Source of the DNA: Ketobacter alkanivorans
Lineage (GTDB): Bacteria > Pseudomonadota > Gammaproteobacteria > Pseudomonadales > Ketobacteraceae
DNA: 64,000 bases
Assembly: GCF_002863865.1 (NCBI RefSeq)
Contig: NZ_CP022684.1
Location: 4,345,990-4,409,989, forward strand
Reading direction: 5' to 3'
Shown here: positions 25,298 through 33,600 of the stretch, piece by piece
Position numbering within the stretch: the first letter of the stretch is position 1
How the letters are laid out: each line of letters starts with the position of its first letter
The notes under the pieces: model-generated
The model's input: only the letters and a program-made list of their open reading frames with translations
What the model was told of the DNA's origin: nothing
The model's database searches: none
Made by a program: the position numbers and the translations under genes

Positions 25298-26809
25298 TTA
25301 GTAGGAAGTTAAGCCGACACGCGTAAGAACACCAGCCTGCTCAAGATCGCCTAGTAGGCCCGGCTTTTTATCCAGGCTATAAGTCTCCACGATACCCAGG
25401 CCATCGGGGGAGTTGACGTCTTTGGTAATGCCGATGCCCAGAAATTGCTCGTTGGCGCCGTACTTATCATTGATTACTTGGCGAGCTTTTAGAAGCTCTG
25501 TATCATCAGGAGAAAGCCCTTGGCTTTTGGAAAATCTTTTTAATTCATCTGCTTCTGATAAATCCACTTTCTTTGCTCTGGCCTTATCAAATAACTCCGC
25601 ATACCGATCAGAATACTCAGGCGTCATCACCTGATCAATCAAATGTGGGTCAACATCCGTCATCTCCGATTTGGCCATTCCACCAATCCGGTCATAGGTT
25701 GGGATTATCGTAGTTATATCGCCCTGTTTGGCTGCAGCCTCGGCATCGATCACTAGTAGGGTGTAATCTGCCTTAGGATCGTAAGTCGTACCGACAGCTT
25801 TGGCAATCAACTCGGCGTCTTTGTCAGCATATTCCAATTGGGTGTAGGTTGTAGTCCAATAATTGGAACGGCTCGTATCCGGGTTTACCCAGCCGATATT
25901 GCCGGTGTCTTTGGCGTAATCGGTTTTGATTACGCGAACAATGTACTTTTCCTGCAATCCGGCTTCCACAATTTCCAGTTTATCATCCAATGTGTAAGGG
26001 GATTGGGGTAGCGGTGTGCCGCTGGCCCGCGCTTTTTGCACTTTTTGGGTGGCGTCATCCATGCGTTTCATAACCTCATCCATGGATTGCGGCAATGAGG
26101 GCAGATGACGTGGTGAGCTTGCGCTGAAATCAGCCTCTTGTTGTTTCATCAACGTCTGCCTGGAGCTGCCCTCCACACTGTTGTCTGCCTGCTGTTTTAG
26201 CAAGTCATCCAGTTTAGCTTCCAGGTCAACGGTGATTTTACTGAACATTTCATCGATCTGGTCGCGAATAATTCGCAACTCAGCAATCAAATCACTGATA
26301 TTCTTATACAGGTCACCGGCCCAACTAGGAACATAGGAAAGCGCTTCTTTTAGGGTGTCGATGATGTTATCAAATACCTGTTTCAGCATGCGAGCGGCTT
26401 CGTCAGCATGTTGCCGAAGTTCACCGGCCCTAAGCTTTTTCAGCCACTCCCAGGCATTGCCTTTGGCCAGGGCATTAAACACCTTGAATATTTCATCCAG
26501 TTTGGCGCCTCGGTAAACCAGCTTGAGCACACCTTTTAAGAGTGATCCCAAAGAGGGAATCAATCCAATTAAGGTGAAGAACAAGCCGAGCCAGACTGCC
26601 ATTTCGTTATAGCGTTTGTCCCAAATCAAGGCTTTGAGGTTGGCCACAAGATCGCGACCATCCGCCACTTGGTCTACCAGTGGTATGGCCGTAATGGCGG
26701 CATTCGTGATAATTTGCCCTATTGTCGGGTTTTCATTAAAGTCGCCTTGTAAAGCTCCCCAAATCCAGTCCAGGGTGCTTTCTTCCGTTTCGATTACGTC
26801 CTCAGTCAC
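25298..26809 (-). CDS. T6SS cargo effector with ART-like toxin domain (cassette 3)
   Basis: 503 residues from GTG 26809 (AAGGA upstream). The GTG overlaps the stop of the adaptor remnant as GTGACTGA. Residues about 15-110 carry a T6SS-effector-type N-terminal region (ENPTIGQIITNAAI, DQVADGRDLVANL, then a hydrophobic WLGLFFTLIGLIPSLGSLL), followed by amphipathic helices to about 215. The C-terminal about 220 residues form the toxin shared with the VgrG at 30696-34655. Shared features are EKYIVRV, YWTTT, MTPEY, GANEQFLG and GITKD. The order Arg-strand, W(S/T)T, then N(E/Q)x(E/Q) is reminiscent of ADP-ribosyltransferases, which is inference only. No VgrG or PAAR part is present, so it is likely a cargo effector. 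Confidence 0.7.
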   Translation of the reverse strand: MTEDVIETEESTLDWIWGALQGDFNENPTIGQIITNAAITAIPLVDQVADGRDLVANLKALIWDKRYNEMAVWLGLFFTLIGLIPSLGSLLKGVLKLVYRGAKLDEIFKVFNALAKGNAWEWLKKLRAGELRQHADEAARMLKQVFDNIIDTLKEALSYVPSWAGDLYKNISDLIAELRIIRDQIDEMFSKITVDLEAKLDDLLKQQADNSVEGSSRQTLMKQQEADFSASSPRHLPSLPQSMDEVMKRMDDATQKVQKARASGTPLPQSPYTLDDKLEIVEAGLQEKYIVRVIKTDYAKDTGNIGWVNPDTSRSNYWTTTYTQLEYADKDAELIAKAVGTTYDPKADYTLLVIDAEAAAKQGDITTIIPTYDRIGGMAKSEMTDVDPHLIDQVMTPEYSDRYAELFDKARAKKVDLSEADELKRFSKSQGLSPDDTELLKARQVINDKYGANEQFLGIGITKDVNSPDGLGIVETYSLDKKPGLLGDLEQAGVLTRVGLTSY

Positions 26810-27086
26810 TGCCGGATTCCTTGCCTTTGTTCTGCATCATGCGTTGTAACCATCCATCCGGGGCCGCTATTTGTTGCGCAGTCGTTGGTTTGATTTCAGC
26901 GGCTGGGGCCGGGTCGCCATGGTATTCCACGCGAATATTGGTTTTATCCAGCGGTAACTGTGTTCTCGCGCAGCCGTTGCTATCCAAGGTGCCTTCCTTA
27001 ATGAGCTCATTGGTTGCCGCGTCATAGATGCTGTAGCCGGCGCTGGCGACGCCGTATCCGTCGGTGTGCTGCAGCGCTGGCGGCTC
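26802..27086 (-). pseudogene. VgrG C-terminal TTR/carboxypeptidase-regulatory-like adaptor remnant
   Basis: The minus strand is open from after a TGA (27087-27089) to the stop at 26802 and encodes a beta-sandwich-like module (GYGVASAGYSIYDAATN, then GCARTQLPLDKTNIRVEYHGD) ending in MMQNKGKESGSD. Such domains at VgrG C-termini bind cargo effectors, and the effector gene begins at its stop codon. No start codon with a ribosome site is visible. It is out of frame with the vgrG linker fragment fused to it at about 27070, so this copy is not expressible as a VgrG tail. Confidence 0.6.
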
Positions 27087-27292
27087 TCAATTTGGCACCG
27101 GGTGCGTCGTTGTCTGCTTCGGCGGGGTTGCCGGGTTGGGTGGGATTTGCTGCCTGGGCGGAGCCACCGCCACCGCCTTCGTTGATGCGCACCAGAGGCC
27201 CCATGACACCGGCCCCAGCTTTTACTGACGGGCTTGTGCCGCCTTGCAGAATGGCTTTGCTGCCAGCTTTGATGTGGATGGCGTTGCCGGTC
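27074..27292 (-). repeat. Third, shortest copy of the vgrG 3' region (block C)
   Basis: About 219 bp near-identical to the intact vgrG segment encoding GNAIHIKAGSKAILQGG through PGAKLRAASAA. Relative to the intact gene it lacks 30 bp in frame (the ITLDPSGVAI segment) and one base near 27070. It joins the immunity gene of cassette 2 to the adaptor of cassette 3. Confidence 0.85.
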
Positions 27293-27322
27293 ACTCAGTG
27301 ATAAACGGATACCTGCTATAGT

Positions 27323-27841
27323 CTATAAGGCTTTTTCCTGGTAGCGTTTGCTGATGTCTTTCAACAAATCAAGCATTCCGTCTTCTCGCAGCAAAGTATA
27401 GGGTAGTTGAACTTCCATCCAATCAACATAGCGGCCTTTTCGGCTGTAATTTTTAAGAGTGAAACCCTGAATTCCTTCGTCGCCACAGTTTGGTGAAAAT
27501 CGAATCCTGAGTTCTTCTCCTTCTATCTCGCTATCTACGTGCAGCACGTCACCGGACAGCCCTCCTTCGCTAGCCTTTTTCCAGAACTTATTTTCGATCG
27601 TATCAATTAACCAAGGCAGTGCGCTTATGGGAAGTTCGAACTGGTCAAGGTTATAGCCTGGCTCATCGGTGTCATATGAGACGCCTTTCACAAGCATTGG
27701 TTTAGACGGGTATTTGATTAAAATGGAAAGTACATCTTTGCCAGCGAATAGCAAAAAAAATTCGCCCGGATTATGGGTGTAATCAATTTTTCCTAGCGGC
27801 CTCAGATCGTCGCTTAAGTTTTGAGTATCGATTAATTGCAT
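27323..27841 (-). CDS. Predicted immunity protein of toxin cassette 2
   Basis: 172 residues from ATG 27841 (MQLIDTQ), 10 bp after the toxin-2 stop with AGGA in between. A longer frame from 27937 would run inside the toxin gene and is rejected. It is a homologue of the other two immunity candidates: LPWLIDTIENKFWKK, EGGLSGDV, EIEGEELRI, GMLDLLKDI. Cytosolic, no signal. Its toxin is encoded on a pseudogenised VgrG copy. Retention of an open immunity gene may still protect against siblings that carry toxin 2. Confidence 0.65.
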   Translation of the reverse strand: MQLIDTQNLSDDLRPLGKIDYTHNPGEFFLLFAGKDVLSILIKYPSKPMLVKGVSYDTDEPGYNLDQFELPISALPWLIDTIENKFWKKASEGGLSGDVLHVDSEIEGEELRIRFSPNCGDEGIQGFTLKNYSRKGRYVDWMEVQLPYTLLREDGMLDLLKDISKRYQEKAL

Positions 27842-27851
27842 GAAGCTGGTC

Positions 27852-29060
27852 CTAATTTGATCGAACGGGTTTGGCAGGAATGCGCAGTATGGCGCCGGCT
27901 TTTTCCAGTTCGGCAATGGTAGCAGGGTTCTTTTCAAAGGTGATGGTTTCCAGCGTGCCGTGCTGTCCTTTGGGTAAGTATCCGCTGTTTCCTGTCGATT
28001 TCGTTAGACCATCTCCTGAAAAATGCTCATTGGTGCCAATCTCCATTGTGAATTCATGACGCGCAAGGAAATCGGATTTGCTTTGGGGATCATTCATATA
28101 CGCTTTTTCGGCATACTCTTTTACTTTTCTCTTGTCATAAGGTGAATCACCAGATTGTTTATAGTCTTCCATGATTTCTGCATACTGCCTCGAGTATTCT
28201 GGTGACATAACACGGTCAATCTGTTCAGGGGAGATTTCTTTCCCAAACTCTTGTTTACCGAGCTTGGCTGTATTTTCATAATTGGGAATAAATGTCAGGC
28301 CGCCATCTTGTTGGTAATATTTACCTTGATCGATCACGATGATTTCCCATTCTGCATCAGGGTCGTATTCCATACCGTTTGGATCACAAAGTAGTTCGGG
28401 GTCGGTATCGGCTTTTTCCATTTGGTCTATGGTGGTTGTCCATGTGGTGGTTCTTCCTGAGTCCCGTTTATATCCTACGGTTCCTTCGGGTGCTTTTTTC
28501 TTCTGTAAAGTTACCACATATCGCTCGTTGAGCGTGCCTTGCTCGACCATGTGTTCCAGTTCCGCCTGGGTGTACTTGGGGTCATATTTTTCGGTGTTTT
28601 TTAACTGGTTGCGTGAATCGGTAAGTAACTTGGATACTTCTTGGAAACTTGCAGGGTTAACCCGCTTTCGCTGAATGCTTTCGTCCAGCGCCTTATTTCT
28701 TATAGCATCTACATCAAGAGCTTCCGGCTTCCCTAACTGCTCCGGAATTTCCCCACCGGTCTGTCCGGTTTTCTTGCCTTTCTTAAACAGCTTCTTTCTG
28801 ATATCTGCCAGCTTCTTGAACAGAGGGCCCAGTTTCTTGAATTTATCCAGATAATGCAACTTGGTACCTGCGATTAAGGCTGCCCCAGCTCCAGCGGTCA
28901 GGGCGGTTATGACAACATCAATGGCGATTTCGGTGGCAGCTCCTGCCCCAAAGATAAACTGGTTTAATGGTGTCAGGTCGTTGGCTTCTTTGAGGAAGGA
29001 CAGCAGCCCGAGAACTGATTTTCCTGCTCCTCGAGCTTTGGCTTTTCCTCTTCCCACCAT
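27852..29060 (-). CDS. Orphan toxin module 2 (C-terminal part of a broken VgrG)
   Basis: An open frame of 402 codons. The first part equals residues 823-853 and 942-1019 of the intact VgrG, because an 88-residue in-frame segment (from NAHKVAWD to KLEILE) is deleted. The rest is a divergent version of the same toxin: ERYVVTL, TTWTTT, MSPEYSRQYAE, GTNEHFSGDGLTK. The frame is cut from the upstream VgrG-like part by a one-base deletion near 29050, and its first ATG has no ribosome site. It is therefore probably silent unless recombined in place of toxin 1. Confidence 0.65.
   Translation of the reverse strand: MVGRGKAKARGAGKSVLGLLSFLKEANDLTPLNQFIFGAGAATEIAIDVVITALTAGAGAALIAGTKLHYLDKFKKLGPLFKKLADIRKKLFKKGKKTGQTGGEIPEQLGKPEALDVDAIRNKALDESIQRKRVNPASFQEVSKLLTDSRNQLKNTEKYDPKYTQAELEHMVEQGTLNERYVVTLQKKKAPEGTVGYKRDSGRTTTWTTTIDQMEKADTDPELLCDPNGMEYDPDAEWEIIVIDQGKYYQQDGGLTFIPNYENTAKLGKQEFGKEISPEQIDRVMSPEYSRQYAEIMEDYKQSGDSPYDKRKVKEYAEKAYMNDPQSKSDFLARHEFTMEIGTNEHFSGDGLTKSTGNSGYLPKGQHGTLETITFEKNPATIAELEKAGAILRIPAKPVRSN
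28721..28952 (-). repeat. Direct repeat block A, copy 2
   Basis: 232 bp almost identical to 31601-31832 (pre-toxin segment coding FGAGAATEIAIDVV through GEIPEQLGKPEA). The offset is exactly 2880 bp with only a few substitutions seen, implying recent duplication or gene conversion. Confidence 0.9.
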
Positions 29061-30042
29061 TGGCCGAGAGCGCCTTGTTTCGCGTATGCTGCGTCGATGG
29101 CTGTTTTCTCTTGATATTCACAGGCGATGATGTCTGTCAGAACACCTGCTATTTCTTTTCGGGTTGCCTGAATCTCTGCTTCGTCGGCATCGCTGGTATA
29201 TTCAACAGTGGCGTTGCCGGGGGTAACGCCGGATAGCTGGGCTTTGCCTTCTGAGTTCAGTGTGCCATTGCGAGTGCTACCGTCCGCCAGAGTTACGGAG
29301 TAGGGCAGATTGGCCGCGGGGCTGCCATCGGCGTCTATACACACTAATCCCAATGTATCAGATTCTTCTTCCGCCTCAGGGACAGCTTCGCCTGCCGCCA
29401 ACGCCCCTTGCTGCTGAGTAAACAGTGCACATTCAGGGCATTCCTCCACAAAAGGCGCCTGCATGGCATCAGCTTGTTGCAGTGCGGCCAATTGCGCTTT
29501 GGCGCGATCGAAATCAATGGCCGCGGGCAGTGGTGTGCTGGCAGCGCTGGCGGCTCTCAATTTGGCACCGGGTGCGTCGTTGTCTGCTTCGGCGGGGTTG
29601 CCGGGGTGGGTGCGGTTTGCTGCCTGGGCGGAGCCACCACCACCACCGCCTTCGTTGATGCGCACCAGAGGCCCCATGATGGCGACGCCGGAGGGGTCAA
29701 GGGTGATGACACCAGCCCCGGCTTTTACTGACAGGCTTGTGCCGCCTTGCAGAATGGCTTTGCTGCCAGCTTTGATGTGGATGGCGTTGCCGGATTCGAT
29801 CACGTGGGCCACTGATCTTCAGGTGCAGATCAGTGCCTGTGGTGATGGAGAGGTTTTGTCCCACGTCGTCGTTCTGGTTGGCGCCGATGGTGCTGTTTAA
29901 GTCTTTGCCGATTTCTTCCGAAAGTTGTCCGCTGACACTGAGGTGCTGGTCTTTATCCGTTTGGGATTTAAGGTCGTTTAGTATTCTTAAGTCGAGATCT
30001 TTTTCTGAACGGATGAAGATCTGTTCGCTGCCTTTTTTGTCT
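28953..30042 (-). pseudogene. Broken second copy of vgrG (DUF2345 region, linker, adaptor)
   Basis: About 1.09 kb near-identical to 32097-33187 of the intact vgrG. Reading the minus strand, a TAA interrupts the frame near 30043 just before KKGSEQIFIRS. A two-base deletion near 29809 (GGGCCA for GGGCGCCA) breaks KISGAHVIESG. A one-base deletion near 29050 (four T instead of five in the GGCTTTTTCC run) separates the adaptor from toxin 2. The longest open piece is 28973-29812. Sequence beyond 30043 towards the upstream immunity gene does not match vgrG. Confidence 0.85.
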
Positions 30043-30162
30043 TAGTGTTTTGCAAATGCTTTGGTGTGTTCGATGGAGGAGAGCTTTCTCATTAATGTCG
30101 CTTCTTCGGGGCTGATTCAAAACTTGGGGACCTGTTAGATATGCCATATTGTATCTCAGTTT

Positions 30163-30699
30163 TTAAAGTTCTCCGCGTTCGTATTTTTCGCCCAGGGATT
30201 TCCATAGGTCTAGAAAGCCAAGTCGATAGAGGAAATCGTAGCTGAGGGAGATTTCGATAGGCATATAGTACTCCTCAGCTTTGTAGTCATCATAGCTATG
30301 GTCATTACGGGATCGATTAGTCAAACAGTAGCCGCTAGTGGTGCTACCCACCGCCAGCATTTCGCCATCCACGTCCACATCCACGCTCACCATAGCTCCC
30401 GCGTGAAGGCCACCTTCAGCGGGCGGTTTACGGAATTCATCCAGTGCTTTTGGAAACCAGCTTAGGGTTTTGAGGGGGAAGTCGTACTGTTTGCAATAAT
30501 ATTGATCATGGGGGCCAGCATGATAAGACGTTAAAACGGATAAATGGTTTTTGTGAGTTACGAGAGTAAATAGTTTGTCTCGTCCCGACGTGTTGTCGAG
30601 GCATTGACCTAAATTGACGGTTCCAAATGGAAGCTGGTCGTGTTGTTGAATAACCGGCAGTGGTTCCAGAACAGGGTAAGGAGGTGTTACATAACTCAT
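30163..30699 (-). CDS. Predicted immunity protein of VgrG toxin 1
   Basis: 178 residues. The ATG at 30699 overlaps the vgrG stop as ATGA, so toxin and antidote are translationally coupled. It is homologous in layout to the other two immunity candidates: LSWFPKALDEFRKP, EGGLHAGA, DVDGEML, LYRLGFLDLWKSLGEKYERGEL (described in part). Cytosolic. It presumably binds the C-terminal toxin of the adjacent VgrG. Confidence 0.7.
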   Translation of the reverse strand: MSYVTPPYPVLEPLPVIQQHDQLPFGTVNLGQCLDNTSGRDKLFTLVTHKNHLSVLTSYHAGPHDQYYCKQYDFPLKTLSWFPKALDEFRKPPAEGGLHAGAMVSVDVDVDGEMLAVGSTTSGYCLTNRSRNDHSYDDYKAEEYYMPIEISLSYDFLYRLGFLDLWKSLGEKYERGEL

Positions 30700-33600
30700 A
30701 AAGGGGTCAGTCCAGTAATGATGTTAATGGCTCCGGCGTCTTGTAACTGTTTGAGGTTGACTTCCCTGCGTTCAAAATTGAGGGTTTCTACTGCACCGAA
30801 TTCGTTGGCGGAGTTGGGGTTCAGGTCTTTGGTCAGGCCGTTGCCCAGATACTCCTGATTATTGCCGATTTTGTCATGCATTTGCATCCGTTTGAGCATA
30901 ATGTTTCTTTCTTCTTCCGGCATGCCGGTGGATTTTAGATAGTCCTCAAAACTTGCGGTATCCTTCGACCACTGATCGGGCAAGTATTTTTGATCTACAG
31001 CAGTCTGATACTGTTCAGCATACTTGGTCTGAAACTCCGGCGTCATCATCTCGTCGGTAAGATTTTTCGGGAAATCCTTAGGCAATTCCGTATTGGCGAA
31101 TTCACTAACCTTCTCAAAGGTGGCTGGTACGCTTTTCACACCGGTCAATGAGGTAGACTTCTCTGTATCCACGATCACCAAAGCATATTTCTTGTCTGGA
31201 TTATATTCCAGACCTAATTTTTTACTGATCAGTTTCGGGTCGGTATCGGCGTCTTCGATTTGGTCGAGACTGGTGGACCAGTATTTGGCGCCTTTGCCTG
31301 TTGCGCCTTCCATAGTCACGCCCATTTTCCCGCTGAGCGCTTGATCTGGTGTATCTCGATCATTCAAGTAGCCTTCGTCCATAAAGCGGACTTGGAAGCG
31401 TTCGTCTCCCACATCGCTATGCTGCGCCATATGCGCTAATTCTTCATCGCTGTATTTGGGTTTATAGCCTTCAGAAGCGATTTGCTTGCGACGTTCTTTC
31501 AGTATATTTCCAGCATCTGCCAAGCCCGTTGGTGCAATCCGTTTGCTGTTGACGCTTGAATCCAATTCATCGGGTGTGCGCTTGCGTTTAAGCTCAACGG
31601 CTTCCGGTTTCCCTAACTGCTCCGGAATTTCCCCACCGGTCTGTCCGGTTTTCTTGCCTTTCTTAAACAGCTTCTTCCTGATATCTGCCAGCTTCTTGAA
31701 CAGAGGGCCCAGTTTCTTGAATTTATCCAGATAATGCAACTTGGTACCCGCGATTAAGGCTGCCCCAGCTCCAGCGGTCAGGGCGGTTATGACAACATCA
31801 ATGGCGATTTCGGTGGCAGCTCCTGCCCCAAACTCCAGTATCTCCAATTTGTGTTGGGCAGCGATGTAGTCGCCACCGAACTGTATCAGCAGTTTCTGGG
31901 TTTCGGGATCATCCCAGACAAAGTTGGCCATGGCCCAGGCGTTGGCCAGGTCTTCACGGCTGATACTGCGTGGATCAAAGCCAAGCACGTCGGCGGTATC
32001 TTTGAATTGGGACTCGGTGAAGTTGTCGGTGAAGCGTTGCAGGTAGGGGCGGTCGTCGGTATTGCGCCAGGAATCCCACGCCACTTTGTGCGCATTGATA
32101 AACTGGTTTAATGGTGTCAGGTCGTTGGCTTCTTTGAGGAAGGACAGCAGCCCGAGAACTGATTTTCCTGCTCCTCGAGCTTTGGCTTTTTCCTCTTCCC
32201 ACCATTGGCCGAGAGCGCCTTGTTTCGCGTATTCTGCGTCGATGGCTGCTTTCTCTTGATATTCACAGGCGATGATGTCTGTCAGAACACCTGCTATTTC
32301 TTTTCGGGTTGCCTGAATCTCTGCTTCGTCGGCATCGCTGGTATATTCAACAGTGGCATTGCCGGGGGTAACGCCGGATAGCTGGGCTTTGCCTTCTGAG
32401 TTCAGTGTGCCATTGCGAGTGCTACCGTCCGCCAGAGTTACAGAGTAGGGCAGATTGGCCGCGGGGCTGCCATCGGCGTCTATACACACTAATCCCAATG
32501 TGTCAGATTCTTCTTCCGCCTCAGGGACAGGCTCGCCTGCCGCCAACGCCCCTTGCTGCTGAGTAAACAGTGCACATTCAGGGCATTCCTCCACAAAAGG
32601 CGCCTGCATGGCATCAGCTTGTTGCAGTGCGGCCAATTGCGCTTTGGCGCGATCGAAATCAATGGCCGCGGGCAGTGGTGTGCTGGCAGCGCTGGCGGCT
32701 CTCAATTTGGCACCGGGTGCGTCGTTGTCTGCTTCGGCGGGGTTGCCGGGTTGGGTGGGATTTGCTGCCTGGGCGGAGCCACCACCACCGCCTTCGTTGA
32801 TGCGCACCAGAGGCCCCATAATGGCGACGCCGGACGGGTCAAGGGTGATGACCCCGGCCCCGGCTTTTACTGACAGGCTTGTGCCGCCTTGCAGAATGGC
32901 TTTGCTGCCAGCTTTGATGTGGATGGCGTTGCCGGATTCGATCACGTGGGCGCCACTGATCTTCAGGTGCAGATCCTTGCCTGTGGTGATGGAGAGGTTT
33001 TGTCCCACGTCGTCGTTCTGGTTGGCGCCGATGGTGCTGTGGTGATCTTTGCCTGTTTCTTCAGCAAGTTGTCCGCCTACGGACAGGTGCTGGTCGTTGT
33101 CGGTATGTGATTTGAGATCGTTTAGTATTCTTAAGTCGAGATCTTTTTCTGAACGGATGAAGATCTGCTCGCTGCCCTTTTTATCTTCAAGGCGCAGTTC
33201 GTGATAGCCGCCACCACCGGGACTGGATAGGCTTTTGAGGGCGGAGCGGGTCTTGTTGGCTGGTAGTGTGTAGGGTGGCAGGTTTTGTCCGTTATATACA
33301 CGCCCGGTCATCACCGGTCGATCAGGATCACCATGTTCGAAATCTATAATGACTTCCTGACCAATGCGAGGAAGGGCAATGCCTCCCCATTGGACACCCG
33401 CCATAGGTTGATTGACCCGTATCCAGCAGCTGGTATTTTCATTGCCTTGGCCTTCGCGATCCCAGTAGAACTGTGCTTTGATGCGCCCGTATCGATCGGT
33501 ATAGATCTCTTCGCCTTTGGGGCCGGTGACGATGGCATTGTGGGGGCCGGATACCATGGGCTTTACATGGCCCCAGTAGGGGCGAAAGGGCGTTGTAAAT

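Noticed and set aside
29408..29900. Plus-strand open frames repeated at 29408-29900, 32553-33045 and 27014-27301
   Set aside because: They are antisense shadows of the repeated Gly/Ala-rich vgrG linker and recur only because the DNA is duplicated.
27074..33187. Large direct repeats considered as an insertion sequence or transposon
   Set aside because: The repeats code for VgrG segments; no transposase, terminal inverted repeats or target duplications were seen.
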